Below, one piece after another: positions 9,717-19,643 of a stretch of DNA of 64,000 nucleotides. A model generated the notes under the pieces. The model did no database searches. It was not told the DNA's origin and saw nothing but the letters and a program-made list of their open reading frames with translations. The position numbers were made by a program, and so were the translations under genes. This DNA is from Firmicutes bacterium UBA5010 (GTDB lineage Bacteria > Bacillota > Clostridia > Tissierellales > Sedimentibacteraceae), in assembly GCA_002396645.1 (NCBI GenBank), contig DGYI01000047.1, positions 8,524 to 72,523 on the forward strand. Direction: 5' to 3'. Numbering within the stretch: the first letter of the stretch is position 1; the number at the start of each line of letters is the position of its first letter.

Positions 9717-9742
9717 GCGTGGTATACGCCGGGATTATCCCG
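9717..9742 (+). other. Tandem hairpins in the focA leader
   Basis: Two abutting stem-loops, GCGT-ggtat-ACGC and CGGG-attat-CCCG, the only G+C-rich stretch in the 418-bp fhs-focA gap, 61 bp before the focA ATG. I could not match it to a known riboswitch (THF, ZTP and fluoride were considered). The rest of the gap is AT-rich. Confidence 0.35.
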
Positions 9743-9802
9743 CACATTAAAATATTAACATAATAAAGTTTCAATAAGATTTGAAACTATTTGGAGGTTT
9801 GT

Positions 9803-10549
9803 ATGTCAAGCAACTATTTAACACCGAAGGAAACTGCCGATTATGTATCTGAGCTGTCAGTCATAAAAGCGGGCATGGGCGTAAAAAAGAGATTTTTACT
9901 AAGCTTCATGGCAGGAGTTTTTATCTCTTTAGGCAGCCAAGGTTTTCTTACAATTTATAGCAATCTTTTTTTAAGAGCCGCTGTTTTTCCTGTAGGATTA
10001 ATGCTTATAGTATTAGTTGGCGGAGAACTTTTTACAGGTAACTGTTTAATGACATTTGGTATTTTAAACAAAAAAATAAATTGGAGAAGTTTCGCTTCGA
10101 GTATTTCTCAGGTATTTATAGGTAATTTAATAGGCTCATTATTTGTAGTATTAGTAGTATATTTTTCGGGAATGTACAAGCCCGGTTCCGTTCTTGCGGA
10201 TACTATTGCAGCAGTAGCAAAAGCAAAGGTTTCTCTTACATTTACTCAAATATTATTAAAGGGTATTCTTTGCAACATACTTGTGGCTTTGGGAGTTTGG
10301 TTTGCTTATACAGCAAAAGATACAACAGGCAGACTTTTTGGATGTTGGTTTCCTGTTATGCTCTTTGTGCTTTGCGGATACGAGCACTGTGTTGCAAATA
10401 TGTTCTTCTTGCCTCTTGGAGCTTTAGTTGATAACAGCATCAGCATTACTCAAATAATAGGCAATATTATACCTGCAACTATCGGAAACTTTATAGGCGG
10501 AGGACTGTTGATTCCGGTTTTCTACCATTATGCATACAATAAATATTAA
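9803..10549 (+). CDS. focA: Formate/nitrite transporter family channel
   Basis: 248 residues with about six membrane segments and the FNT signature blocks GGELFTGNCLM (after helix 2) and GYEHCVANMFFLPLG (helix 5 loop, with the conserved His and Asn). It is a pentameric channel exporting or importing formate across the cytoplasmic membrane. The ATG at 9803 is chosen because TTGGAGGTTTGT precedes it; an in-frame TTG at 9791 lies inside that ribosome binding site. It is divergent from fhs and is followed after 34 bp by the SARP regulator gene with no terminator between, so the two are likely one transcript. Confidence 0.93.
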   Translation: MSSNYLTPKETADYVSELSVIKAGMGVKKRFLLSFMAGVFISLGSQGFLTIYSNLFLRAAVFPVGLMLIVLVGGELFTGNCLMTFGILNKKINWRSFASSISQVFIGNLIGSLFVVLVVYFSGMYKPGSVLADTIAAVAKAKVSLTFTQILLKGILCNILVALGVWFAYTAKDTTGRLFGCWFPVMLFVLCGYEHCVANMFFLPLGALVDNSISITQIIGNIIPATIGNFIGGGLLIPVFYHYAYNKY

Positions 10550-10583
10550 TTTGTTTTTATGATCAGTGATTAAGGAGCTGTCT

Positions 10584-13364
10584 ATGGATATTATTAATGT
10601 TAATCTTCTTGGAAATCCTGCTGTTAATTATAAAAATAACATTATCAGCTTCCCCTATAAAAAAGCAGAAGCTTTGTTTTACTATGTCTGCGTAAACAAA
10701 AACATAACAAGGGAAGAAGCTATAAATATACTGTGGATTGACTGCGAAGAAGTATTGGCAAAAAAGAATTTAAGAGACGCTCTTTATAAAATAAGAAAAA
10801 TATTCGGAGAAAATATTTTTTTATCTACTAAAAAATCAATCATATCTATAAATACGGATATGATTGATTTAGATATAGATAATATAAATCAAAATAATAT
10901 CACAGAGCTTTATAAGGGTGATTTTTTATCAAATTTATCAATTAAAGATGGTTTTGAATTTGAAAATTGGATGCTCAGCAAAAGAGAGGAATACAAAAAT
11001 CTTTATATTAAAAAGATAAATATTTTATTAAATGAAATGGTCAGTATACGCAACTTTAGCATGGTACAAGCCTATAGCGATATTCTGATTTCAAATGATC
11101 CATATAATGAAAAAATATATAGAGAAATAATGAAAATATATGCTCTGAACGGTGATTATAACAAGGCAATTAAACTATATTCGGATTTATGCAGGATATT
11201 AAAGCAGGATTTAAGCATTGAGCCTGAATTAATCACAAAAAATATGTATGCGGAAATACTCAAATTAAAAAATATAGAATATTCAGATGATAATAATTCA
11301 AATTACTTCTACGGAAGATTTGATGAAATATATAAACTTACGAACAGCATAAACAATTATTACAGCAGCGAAAGTCTGTCTGTTGTAATATCAGGTGAAG
11401 CAGGAATAGGAAAAACCGCTTTAATCAATAAAATAACAAGCTTAACAGACAACAATAAATTTATTGTATTAAGCTCAAGCTGCTATAATGCTGAAAAAGA
11501 ATTTTCTCTGAAACCTTGGCAAAGTATTTTCAGGACCTTGAGCGAATATACAAAATCCGACTTTTTTGAAAAAATTGATACAACAAGGTACGGCATTGCA
11601 ATTGATGCTATAGTAGATTTGATTACTAAAATATCATATAATAAAAAATTAATATTTGTTTTTGATGATATCCAATGGATGGATGATATGAGTAAATCTT
11701 TACTGAGCAACATCCTTTTTAAACTCGGCAATAAAAATGTTATGATGATTGCAGCATACAGAAATGATTATGAGGACACTGTATCTAAATTTACTGTTCC
11801 ATTAATCGTTAAAGGGCTTCTCACAGAAATAAATCTCAAGCGATTTACAAAAGAAGAAGTCAAAGAAATTATAAATCACAGCTTACCAGATATTAAGAAT
11901 GAGAAATCAATCCTTGAAAGAATATATAAGGATACGGAAGGCAATGCACTTTTTTTGATAGAGCTTATAAAGACTATTAAAGAAAAGGGATATACAAATG
12001 AATTATCTCTCAAGGCTGCAAATATAATAAAAAGCAGAATTATAGATTTGACTAAGAATGAAATTTCCGTTTTAAATGCTGTTTCAATCTTTTTCGATAA
12101 AGCAAGCATAGATGATTTAAAAAATCTTATAAAGCTTGATGAGCTTGAAATATATGAGACAATAGAGCTATTGCAGTCAAAATATTTAATCAACGAAAAT
12201 ATAAATGATGCTGAAATCCATTACTCATTTACACATCAAAAAATCAGAGATTATGTGTATGAAATGCAGTCCTTAGGCAAAAGACAGGTGCTTCATAAGA
12301 AGGCAGCCCTTCTCTTTGAAGAAAGATATAAGAGAAATAAAGATTCAAATTTATACTCAAATTTAATCTATCATTTTGAAAAAGCCAAGGATAAGCATTC
12401 AGCATTAAAATATAAAACAGAATACCTCAAGGAATTTTATACTGTATATAATGAAATATTCCCTATTATATCCTCTGATTTTAAGCCTTACAGCGACAAT
12501 AAGGAATTATCTGATGAAAAAACTTTATTAGATTTGTACCATGAAATCGAAAGCTTAGAAGAAACTGAAAAGGAAGACACACTTTGCCTAAAAATGGAAA
12601 TAAGCTATATTCTAGGAAGGTTTTATATAGCAAACGGAGAATACGATAAGGCTCTGAAAAGCATAAATATAAGCAAAGACATAGCTATCAGCTTAGATAA
12701 TAAAAAATATATATTATCGAATTATAAACAGATAATATTTTACTGCATACAAGTAAATGAGCTTGATAAAATGAAGTTCTACATTGACAAAATTATTGAT
12801 ATTGTAGGTATTGAAGGTGTAAATGAAGAAATAGGAACAGTGCTCAGGCTTTATGGATTGTACTATATTAAGATAAAGGACTATGAAAAAGCAAATGAGC
12901 TTTTGCTCAAGGCTATAGATATATTTTCAAGCTTAAACAGCATTGATAATAAATATTCTTTGAGCTTGGCAGCTTGCTACAACTACTTAGGCCAAATGAA
13001 CAAATATACGGAAAATTATGAGGATGCATATAAATATTTTCTAAAATCTATTGAAATATGCAATAAAAATTATATAACAAACGGACTGGGTATATTCTAC
13101 TCTAATGCAGGTCAGGTTTTATATCAATTAAAAAATTATGACAAAGCATATGAATATTTATCCGAAGCTATAAATTATTTCATAAAAAATAATGCACTTT
13201 GGGGCAGAGACATAGCTGAATGTTATCTTACACTGTTGGAAATAAAAAAGGGCAGCAGACAGGATGCTTTAAAGCATTTTGAAATTGCAAAAGAATTAGG
13301 CAAAAAAATAGCAAATCCGATGACACTGGATTTGATAGAAAAAATTTCAAGCGAAATCTTCTGA
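10584..13364 (+). CDS. SARP-type regulator with AAA ATPase and TPR region
   Basis: 926 residues. Residues ~1-90 form an OmpR/SARP-like winged-helix DNA-binding domain (KAEALFYYVCVNKNITREEA); ~90-235 is a bacterial transcriptional activator (BTAD) helical domain. A STAND/AAA module follows with Walker A GEAGIGKT and Walker B FVFDDIQWMDD, then a long TPR-like region to the C-terminus (repeated YEKANELLLKA and YEDAYKYFLKSIEI patterns). It should act as a ligand- and ATP-gated activator. The ATG at 10584 follows AAGGAG; an upstream GTG at 10566 is not needed. Co-transcription with focA suggests formate or one-carbon status as the signal, which is inference. Confidence 0.85.
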   Translation: MDIINVNLLGNPAVNYKNNIISFPYKKAEALFYYVCVNKNITREEAINILWIDCEEVLAKKNLRDALYKIRKIFGENIFLSTKKSIISINTDMIDLDIDNINQNNITELYKGDFLSNLSIKDGFEFENWMLSKREEYKNLYIKKINILLNEMVSIRNFSMVQAYSDILISNDPYNEKIYREIMKIYALNGDYNKAIKLYSDLCRILKQDLSIEPELITKNMYAEILKLKNIEYSDDNNSNYFYGRFDEIYKLTNSINNYYSSESLSVVISGEAGIGKTALINKITSLTDNNKFIVLSSSCYNAEKEFSLKPWQSIFRTLSEYTKSDFFEKIDTTRYGIAIDAIVDLITKISYNKKLIFVFDDIQWMDDMSKSLLSNILFKLGNKNVMMIAAYRNDYEDTVSKFTVPLIVKGLLTEINLKRFTKEEVKEIINHSLPDIKNEKSILERIYKDTEGNALFLIELIKTIKEKGYTNELSLKAANIIKSRIIDLTKNEISVLNAVSIFFDKASIDDLKNLIKLDELEIYETIELLQSKYLINENINDAEIHYSFTHQKIRDYVYEMQSLGKRQVLHKKAALLFEERYKRNKDSNLYSNLIYHFEKAKDKHSALKYKTEYLKEFYTVYNEIFPIISSDFKPYSDNKELSDEKTLLDLYHEIESLEETEKEDTLCLKMEISYILGRFYIANGEYDKALKSINISKDIAISLDNKKYILSNYKQIIFYCIQVNELDKMKFYIDKIIDIVGIEGVNEEIGTVLRLYGLYYIKIKDYEKANELLLKAIDIFSSLNSIDNKYSLSLAACYNYLGQMNKYTENYEDAYKYFLKSIEICNKNYITNGLGIFYSNAGQVLYQLKNYDKAYEYLSEAINYFIKNNALWGRDIAECYLTLLEIKKGSRQDALKHFEIAKELGKKIANPMTLDLIEKISSEIF

Positions 13365-13385
13365 TTTCGCTTTGAAATTTTTTTT
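13341..13385. terminator. Bidirectional terminator overlapping the SARP regulator end
   Basis: Long stem AATTTCAAGCGAAATC / GATTTCGCTTTGAAATT with a TTCT loop, followed by T8. It begins inside the last codons of the regulator gene and also lies just past the stop of the convergent TVP38 gene. Confidence 0.85.
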
Positions 13386-13389
13386 AATC

Positions 13390-13986
13390 TCATTTTCTAT
13401 TTTTTCTTTTTACTATAAATAAATTTGAATTTTCAACTATATATTTAAGTACATAGTTCACAAATATTATTGCTGCGACAAACAAAACAGAGCGCAGAGG
13501 ATTTTCAAAAAAAGATCCTACATTCAGTCCTATAACAGCCAAAGATATAAGCATTATAAATTTTGATGGTATAAGAGCTATTAAAAACTCTTTTGTATTC
13601 ATATTGGCAAGAGCTGAGGCCCCGCTTATCAGAAACGAAGGTGTAAAAGGAAAGCAATATAGAAAAAACAATACAGAGAAATTTTTGGATCTGATTTTTT
13701 TTAGTGCTATGCTGTATTTGCTTTTACTGATTTTCTCTTCAATTTTCTTGCCGCCGATTTTTCTTATCAGCATAAACAAAAGAAAGGAGCCCAGGCAGTT
13801 TCCTATCCAAGAGAACAGATACCCCCAGAAAAATCCAAAAGCGCTTACATTTATAGTGACAAACAGAACTAATGGCAATATAGGTAAAAAAGCCTCAATT
13901 ACAGGCAAAAGTATAGCTATCAAAGGACCGCCCATTTCCACTGCTTTAAGAATCTTCTCACTGTCTATATCATTTAAAAAATCCAT
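13390..13986 (-). CDS. TVP38/TMEM64 (VTT/SNARE-associated) membrane protein
   Basis: 198 residues, five to six hydrophobic segments. The family pattern is clear: PVIEAFLPILPLVLFVTINVSAFG then GYLFSWIGNCLGSFLLFMLIRKIG, and later CFPFTPSFLISGASALANM, the conserved re-entrant F/P-rich motif of VTT-domain proteins. DedA/TVP38 proteins are membrane-potential-linked lipid scramblases or transporters; undecaprenyl-phosphate translocation is known for some DedA members. No partner gene is adjacent. It converges on the SARP regulator, sharing its terminator. Confidence 0.8.
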   Translation of the reverse strand: MDFLNDIDSEKILKAVEMGGPLIAILLPVIEAFLPILPLVLFVTINVSAFGFFWGYLFSWIGNCLGSFLLFMLIRKIGGKKIEEKISKSKYSIALKKIRSKNFSVLFFLYCFPFTPSFLISGASALANMNTKEFLIALIPSKFIMLISLAVIGLNVGSFFENPLRSVLFVAAIIFVNYVLKYIVENSNLFIVKRKNRK

Positions 13987-14087
13987 CTCTTACCTTATCT
14001 CCCGCTAATAGTCTTTCGTATTTCAGATATATTTGTATCGTATCACTTAATTATTAAGAATCCATTAAGAATATATTAAAATTCTTT

Positions 14088-15434
14088 TTATTTAAGCTTT
14101 TCCTCAATAAGTTTTGCCAATTCCTCTGCATATGCCTTTATTTCACTTTGATTATCTCCCTCAATCATAACTCTTACTAACGGCTCTGTGCCGGATGGTC
14201 TTATAAGCACTCTTCCCTTACCTGAAAAATGACTTTCAATCTCATTAATTTTAGCCATTATTATTTCATCATTTAAATAATCATTCTTCTTATCCGGATT
14301 AATTGTTGCATTTACCAACACTTGCGGCATATCTTTCATAACTGAAGAAAGCTTTGATAATTTGGTTCCTGTTTCCTTCAATACTGACATCAGCTGTATT
14401 CCTGTTAAAAGACCGTCACCGGTAGTATTATAATCTAAAAATATAACATGGCCCGATTGCTCTCCGCCGAGACAATAGCTATTATTTTTCATTTCTTCAA
14501 GCACATATCTGTCTCCAACCTTAGTTTTTATTAAATTTATATCATTTTCTTTCAGAGCTATATCAAGACCCATATTACTCATTACAGTTCCTACAACCGT
14601 ATTATTTTTTAGCATACCCTTTTTCTTTAAATGTAAACCGCAAATAGCAAGTACATGATCACCGTCAACTATATTTCCATTTTCGTCACAGGCAATTAAT
14701 CTGTCGGCATCTCCGTCAAATGACAATCCTATATCTGCACCTGTTTCAAGAACAAGTCTTTGAATTTCCTCAGGTTTTGTTGAGCCGCAATTTACATTTA
14801 TATTAATCCCGTTAGGATCGTTGTGCATAACAAATACTTGGGCTCCAAGTTCATTTAAAAGTTCCGGTGCTGCCTGATATGCCGCACCGTTTCCGCAGTC
14901 TACCGCAACCTTTATACCTTCGAAATTACCATTTATCGTATCCTTTAAAAAATCCATATACTTTCTAGCCGGATTATCTATTCTTATTTTTCTTCCTACT
15001 CTTCCTCCGGTAGGTATGCTATCTATATCTAAATCATTAAGTATGTACTCTTCAATTGAATTTTCTATTTCATCAGTCAGTTTATACGATTCCTCGTTAA
15101 AAAATTTAATTCCGTTATATTCTACAGGATTATGAGATGCAGATATCATCACTCCGCCATCAGCCTCAAGAATTTTTATAAGACATGCAATGGCAGGAGT
15201 AGGTACAACTCCGACATATAAAACATCTATTCCGGCTGAATTAAGCCCTGCTGATAATGCTCCCTCCAGCATGTCGCCAGATATCCTTGTATCCATTCCG
15301 ACAACCATTTTAGGCCTTTCTTTTCCTTTTGTAAGAAAAAATCCTCCTATTCTTCCAAGCTTATATGCCAAATCCGCTGATAAATCTATATTAGCGACTC
15401 CTCTCACACCATCGGTTCCAAACAGTTTACCCAT
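14088..15434 (-). CDS. glmM: Phosphoglucosamine mutase
   Basis: 448 residues, typical for GlmM. It starts [12 protein letters not shown], has the phosphoserine loop [13 protein letters not shown], the metal-binding DGDADR-type segment ([11 protein letters not shown]) and a C-terminal [12 protein letters not shown] phosphate-binding loop. It converts glucosamine-6-phosphate to glucosamine-1-phosphate for UDP-GlcNAc and peptidoglycan. The ATG at 15434 follows AGGAGG. Unlike many Firmicutes, no cdaA/cdaR lie beside it; the upstream genes are a DUF6648 protein and an rRNA methylase, and the short gap (10 bp) suggests one operon. Confidence 0.97.
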   Translation of the reverse strand: MGKLFGTDGVRGVANIDLSADLAYKLGRIGGFFLTKGKERPKMVVGMDTRISGDMLEGALSAGLNSAGIDVLYVGVVPTPAIACLIKILEADGGVMISASHNPVEYNGIKFFNEESYKLTDEIENSIEEYILNDLDIDSIPTGGRVGRKIRIDNPARKYMDFLKDTINGNFEGIKVAVDCGNGAAYQAAPELLNELGAQVFVMHNDPNGININVNCGSTKPEEIQRLVLETGADIGLSFDGDADRLIACDENGNIVDGDHVLAICGLHLKKKGMLKNNTVVGTVMSNMGLDIALKENDINLIKTKVGDRYVLEEMKNNSYCLGGEQSGHVIFLDYNTTGDGLLTGIQLMSVLKETGTKLSKLSSVMKDMPQVLVNATINPDKKNDYLNDEIIMAKINEIESHFSGKGRVLIRPSGTEPLVRVMIEGDNQSEIKAYAEELAKLIEEKLK

Positions 15435-15444
15435 TTTAATCCTC

Positions 15445-15996
15445 CTAATATTTTTGATTAACATAATAATCTATAACAGACTTTTTTATATGACTTAAAA
15501 ATACATTTTCTTTTTTTAAAGCACCGAGTATCCATTCACTCTGTGAATGTAAAACCGCAAACTCATAATCCTTCAAAACTATTTCGTATAACTTACCCTC
15601 CAATGTTGAGGATTCCATGCTTATAAAATATGCCTCAACATTTTTATATTTCAGAAAACGCAGCAATCTAAATGTAGTTTTATCTTTTTCATCATAGTAA
15701 TACTTCACATCATCAAGATATTTTGAATAAAAATTAATGCTTTTTCCGCTTTCCTTAATCTCTTGAACTATCATCCTATAATACTTTGCCATAACATTAT
15801 AAAACTGATAATTGTATATGCCCTTTTCAAAGCTGTCTATAGTTGTAAACGGTTTTATCTTATTATCAATCATATATTTGTAATTTAGCTCCAAAAAACT
15901 TTTTTTATCTATTTCACTGTTCATATGACTGACAATAAGTCTGTCTCTGTTCTCGAAAAAACTCTTAATATCATTAGTATTTTCCATATCATTCAT
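15445..15996 (-). CDS. DUF6648-like protein
   Basis: 183 residues, soluble, rich in Tyr, Lys and acidic residues. The segment [27 protein letters not shown] resembles what I recall of the clostridial DUF6648 family, which has no known function. Its ATG is immediately after the rRNA methylase stop codon, with a GGAG inside the end of that gene, so the two are translationally coupled; glmM follows after 10 bp. The position between an rRNA methylase and glmM gives no clear functional hint. Confidence 0.65.
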   Translation of the reverse strand: MNDMENTNDIKSFFENRDRLIVSHMNSEIDKKSFLELNYKYMIDNKIKPFTTIDSFEKGIYNYQFYNVMAKYYRMIVQEIKESGKSINFYSKYLDDVKYYYDEKDKTTFRLLRFLKYKNVEAYFISMESSTLEGKLYEIVLKDYEFAVLHSQSEWILGALKKENVFLSHIKKSVIDYYVNQKY

Positions 15997-17340
15997 CTAT
16001 AACATTCTCCATTGCTTCTTATAGTAGTTTTTTAAAACTCCCGAAGCTACCTTTCCCCAGCCTAAACCGTATCCGTCAACACAAACTAAACTCCATCCAT
16101 CCCTTGAATCTGTTTCTATTGTTTCTCCCTTTAAATATTTAATTGCCCTTATATCATCAGCTTTCAAATCAGTTACATTATTAAAGCTGTTTTTACCTAA
16201 TGTAAGTGAAAGTTCTTGTGAAGGTGTAAACCTGTTGTCTTTAATCTCTCCCAGATTTAAACCCATGTTTATTGTTTTAATATTTTTTAAATCTATCATA
16301 TCATCGGGAAGCAAATAAAGCTCTCCGTTGCAATTATGAACATCCTTTTTATAGCTGCCGTGCAATCTATGCTCATCGGCAAAATCATAATAGCTTTCAA
16401 GCCCTTTATTATTTATATTAAAGCCTGCCTTGATTTGTTTAAATTCTCTGCCGTTTTTCCTAAGCCTTGCTATAAAATGGCCCTCTCCTTTTATCTTATG
16501 CGGCCAAGCACGTCTAAGCTTAGATAAGCTTTCATGTCCGTTTACCCAATCAGGTCTGCCCTCACTTAATCCTTGAATATTAATATCTATTATTTCAAAT
16601 TCCTTATATGTTTCTATAAACCAATTTATTATTCCCTCATTTTCCTCAGGAGAAAATGTGCATGTTGAATATACCAGCTCTCCACCCTCTCTTAGCATTT
16701 TTTGAACTGAGCTCAGAATATCTTTTTGAATCAAAGCATACTTTTCATTATCAGCCTCATAATTTTTCAAATCCTTTTTTATAAGACCTTCTCCCGAGCA
16801 AGGTGCATCAACCAAAATTTTATCAAAATACCTGTCAAAAACATTTTCTAAAGACTCGGGCTTTTGATTTAAAACTATACAGTTTTTGATACCGAATAAT
16901 GAAATATTTTTTTGCAGTGCGGCAGTTCGTTTCGGATTTATATCATTTGACACAAGGATTCCTTGATTTTGCAGCTTTGCAGCTATCTGGGTAGATTTCC
17001 CTCCGGGAGCGGCGCTTATATCAAGCACTCTGTCTCCGGGCTTTACCTCTAAGGCTTCTGCCGGAAGCATGGCGCTGGGCTCTTGAAGATAATATAACCC
17101 TGCATAATAATATGGATGCTTTCCGGGTCTGTCTTCTTGAGACTGTAAATAAAATCCTTCCTTGCACCAGGCAACTTCCTCCAGAGAAAATGGGGCTTTA
17201 CTTAAGAATTCCTCCCTGTTTATCTTCAAAGAATTAAACCTGATTCCTTTTCTTAGTTCAGCTTCCAAAGAATCAAAGAAATCTTTTGCTTCCTCATTTA
17301 ACAATTTTTTAATTTTACTATAAAAAAAATCTTTTTTCAT
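15997..17340 (-). CDS. RsmF/NOL1-NOP2-sun family rRNA (cytosine-5) methyltransferase
   Basis: 447 residues. The SAM-binding block VLDISAAPGGKSTQIAAKL is followed by both catalytic cysteine motifs, DAPCSGEG and VYSTCTFSPEENEG, as in Nop2/Sun enzymes. The C-terminal ~150 residues (with KYLKGETIE and GYGLGWGKVASGVLKNYYKK) match the RsmF-type C-terminal RNA-binding domain. It methylates cytosine in 16S rRNA; the exact base cannot be told from sequence. GGAG lies 6 bases before the ATG. It heads a likely operon with the DUF6648 gene and glmM. Confidence 0.92.
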   Translation of the reverse strand: MKKDFFYSKIKKLLNEEAKDFFDSLEAELRKGIRFNSLKINREEFLSKAPFSLEEVAWCKEGFYLQSQEDRPGKHPYYYAGLYYLQEPSAMLPAEALEVKPGDRVLDISAAPGGKSTQIAAKLQNQGILVSNDINPKRTAALQKNISLFGIKNCIVLNQKPESLENVFDRYFDKILVDAPCSGEGLIKKDLKNYEADNEKYALIQKDILSSVQKMLREGGELVYSTCTFSPEENEGIINWFIETYKEFEIIDINIQGLSEGRPDWVNGHESLSKLRRAWPHKIKGEGHFIARLRKNGREFKQIKAGFNINNKGLESYYDFADEHRLHGSYKKDVHNCNGELYLLPDDMIDLKNIKTINMGLNLGEIKDNRFTPSQELSLTLGKNSFNNVTDLKADDIRAIKYLKGETIETDSRDGWSLVCVDGYGLGWGKVASGVLKNYYKKQWRML

Positions 17341-17445
17341 TTATCTCCAATCTTTTAAGCATATACCTTGAGTTATTTTTGATTTATTTCAACTTATGTA
17401 ATCAAATTATTTTATCAAAAAAATTTAATTTTTTCAATATTAAAA

Positions 17446-17524
17446 AAGTGAACTACGTTCACTTATGGAAGAATCATTCCTATTCTTCATTTATCTAAGT
17501 AGGAAGGAGTTTCCTATTAGATAA
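17446..17524 (+). repeat. Three-hairpin dispersed repeat, copy 2
   Basis: AAGTGAAC-tac-GTTCACTT, then GGAAGAATCATTCCTATTCTTC, then TTATCTAAGTAGGAA / TTCCTATTAGATAA. Same order as copies at 6696 and 21042, with compensatory changes in stems 1 and 3 that keep pairing. Confidence 0.7.
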
Positions 17525-17528
17525 AATA

Positions 17529-17545
17529 AGCCCCTTTACAGGGGC
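17529..17545 (-). terminator. Terminator of the small P-loop gene
   Basis: AGCCCC-tttaca-GGGGCT, followed on the minus strand by TTATTTTAT, 9 bp past the stop codon. Confidence 0.7.
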
Positions 17546-17553
17546 TCTATCAT

Positions 17554-17970
17554 CTATGCATATACCTTGTCCTTCATAGATTCCGGTATGTTTTCAATAT
17601 CAAAATTTAGGCTTAAAACGAATTTAACATCAAACTTAAGTTCAAGCTGTTCTAATCTGTCAATTATAAGCTTTGTTTTTTCTTCATCTAAGGTATCAGT
17701 AATCTTATACAGTCCATCAATAAAGACTTTTTCTATATCATAGTCTGTAGCAAGTAAACCACATACAAAACCGTGAAATTGTTCCTCATTAGTCAATCCG
17801 TACTCTTTTGTATTAATGTAGCGAATGTTATAGTCCAGGTCATAAATATGCTTGTTGTTGGCTTCGATAAAAACCATTTTTCCTTGAATTTTATCAATTT
17901 CACCGTTCGCCATTTCAATCATCCTGCGTGTTTTCCCTGTTCCATTATGCCCACAAATTAAACTCACCAT
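17554..17970 (-). CDS. Small P-loop ATPase-like protein
   Basis: 138 residues. It begins MVSLICGHNGTGKTRRMIEMAN, a textbook Walker A at the N-terminus, and has VFIEANNKHIYDL and KVFIDGLYKITDTL, a likely Walker B with an Asp. It looks like a minimal P-loop NTPase of the kind often labelled PilT-like in Clostridia, but lacks the rest of any motility ATPase. I chose the ATG at 17970 because GGAG lies 12 bases before it and because the longer frame would bury the P-loop behind 20 low-complexity residues. It stands alone; its role is unknown. Confidence 0.65.
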   Translation of the reverse strand: MVSLICGHNGTGKTRRMIEMANGEIDKIQGKMVFIEANNKHIYDLDYNIRYINTKEYGLTNEEQFHGFVCGLLATDYDIEKVFIDGLYKITDTLDEEKTKLIIDRLEQLELKFDVKFVLSLNFDIENIPESMKDKVYA

Positions 17971-18119
17971 GATAATCACTCTCCTAAGTTTATTTTTTTT
18001 CGCTGTTTCTATGTAAATATATTTTATCACATTTAGAAAATGTTTGCATCAATTTTTTTATTAAAATTTCCTTTATTTATAAATAATATTATTTTCATTT
18101 ATAACATTATTAAATAAAA

Positions 18120-19034
18120 TTATTTAACCTTAGCACCTTGAAAAGTATGCTTTCTTATCATTTCACTTTCAATTTCTTCTTTTATTTTCCACCAGCTGAT
18201 ACCCCAGTTAACAAATAATGAGTTTTCCTTTGGAGCTCTTCCGATAAGCCTTTGAATGACTATATCTTTATTTAAATACTCTAAAAATTTTATAACTCTT
18301 TCTATATAATCATCCTTTGAAAGAAGCTTTAGTTCACCTTTTTTAAATAGAGTGCCCATCACGGTATTTTCTATTACATATAAGGAGTGTAATTTTACCT
18401 GATTTATCTTTAATGCTGACAAAATCTTTGCTGTTTCGATAACATCATCCATATTATCGTAAGGTAAGTTTGGTATAAGGTGAGTGCATATTTCAAAATT
18501 ATATTTTTTAATTCTTAAAACAGCATCTATAAACTCAGCCAGAGTGTGCCCTCTGTTAATTTTTTTCAGCGTATGATAATTAACTGTTTGAAGTCCTAAT
18601 TCTATAGATATATTTATTCCTGTTCTCTTGCTAAACTCGCTCAAAAACTCAAGATATTCATCGCCTATACAATCCGGTCTTGTTGATATTGAAACCTCAA
18701 CTATATTTTCTACAGCTGACTGATTTATATACTCTTTAAATTTTTCAAGCTGCAAATAAGTATTTGTATAATTTTGAAAATACGCTATAAATTTTTCTGC
18801 CTTATATTTTTCTCTTATGTATTCCATATTTTTATTCAGCTGCTCTTTAACAGACAAAGTATTCTCAAGCATTTCAAATCCGGCTCCGACTTCCGCACAA
18901 TATGTGCACCCTCCTACCCCCAGGCTGCCATCCCTATTCGGACAGGTCACAGGTAAATTGACCGGCAATTTATATACTTTTTCACCGTATTTTTTCTTTA
19001 AATATTTTGAATATTCATTGTATAATTCGTTCAT
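18120..19034 (-). CDS. Radical SAM protein, TIGR01212/YhcC family
   Basis: 304 residues. The iron-sulfur cluster region is CPNRDGSLGVGGCTYC, the extended Elp3/YhcC-type spacing rather than the classical CxxxCxxC. Other family blocks are IAYFQNYTNTY, STRPDCIGDEYL, IELGLQTVNYHTLKKINRGH and HLIPNLP. It belongs to the YhcC group, oxygen-sensitive enzymes whose reaction is not established. GGAATGTGAG precedes the ATG. It is monocistronic. Family confidence is high, reaction unknown. Confidence 0.88.
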   Translation of the reverse strand: MNELYNEYSKYLKKKYGEKVYKLPVNLPVTCPNRDGSLGVGGCTYCAEVGAGFEMLENTLSVKEQLNKNMEYIREKYKAEKFIAYFQNYTNTYLQLEKFKEYINQSAVENIVEVSISTRPDCIGDEYLEFLSEFSKRTGINISIELGLQTVNYHTLKKINRGHTLAEFIDAVLRIKKYNFEICTHLIPNLPYDNMDDVIETAKILSALKINQVKLHSLYVIENTVMGTLFKKGELKLLSKDDYIERVIKFLEYLNKDIVIQRLIGRAPKENSLFVNWGISWWKIKEEIESEMIRKHTFQGAKVK

Positions 19035-19316
19035 TTTAACTCACATTCCTTATTTATTCTCTTTAGATTCGCTCCTATATATACATTTATATATATCGCT
19101 ATAAATCTTTATTTTAAATTTTAAAATTTAGATACAAGATTTGTCTTTTTATCTAATATTATTTTTTTTATTCAGTTTTTTTATAGCATTATTTTATCAT
19201 AAAAGTAAAGAATATAAATAGCTAAATTTTTTATTCGCGAATAATACTAATGTCTAATTAAAGCTTTTTATATTTAGATATTGGTATAGGCTAATTTTTT
19301 AATTATGGAGGTTAAT

Positions 19317-19535
19317 ATGCATATAAAACAAGGTTTAGTTCCGACAGTTATCGGTACAGCAGTTGCAGCTACAGGAATAGCATTAAAAGATACCATTCCG
19401 AAGTCTTATAGTAGCGGTATGGTAGGATTTGGTTTGGCAAATATTGTGATGGGATCGGTAGATATGATAAGCACAATGGATTCCTCAAATAAAGCCGCAA
19501 AACAATTTAACAAGGTATTAAATTCATTTAAGTAA
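19317..19535 (+). CDS. Small hypothetical protein, 72 residues
   Basis: GGAGG lies 6 bases before the ATG at 19317, and the ORF ends before a strong terminator, so I take it as real. It has Ala/Gly-rich moderately hydrophobic stretches (TVIGTAVAATGIAL and MVGFGLANIVMGSVDMI) that could form two membrane hairpins, and a charged C-terminus. No family is recognised. A multi-hairpin RNA structure follows its stop codon. Confidence 0.55.
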   Translation: MHIKQGLVPTVIGTAVAATGIALKDTIPKSYSSGMVGFGLANIVMGSVDMISTMDSSNKAAKQFNKVLNSFK

Positions 19536-19538
19536 TTA

Positions 19539-19643
19539 GTGTGAACTTTGTTTACACTGCTGACAACATTCACATTGCAAGCTTTTTCGCAATATGAATT
19601 TGTTTGTATCATGAATCTATTTACTCCGCAAATAGATTCACAC
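19539..19643 (+). ncRNA. Branched hairpin cluster in a 3' region
   Basis: GTGTGAA (19539-19545) can pair with TTCACAC (19637-19643), enclosing TTCACATTGC/GCAATATGAA and GAATCTATT/AATAGATTC hairpins. A competing local hairpin GTGTGAAC/GTTTACAC also exists. It lies between the 72-residue gene and its terminator. This could be a 3'UTR element, a small RNA or a diverged member of the three-hairpin repeat family. Confidence 0.35.

Noticed and set aside
9717..9742. Tandem hairpins as a THF, ZTP or fluoride riboswitch
   Set aside because: None of the conserved loop or junction blocks of those classes is present, so only an unassigned structure is reported.
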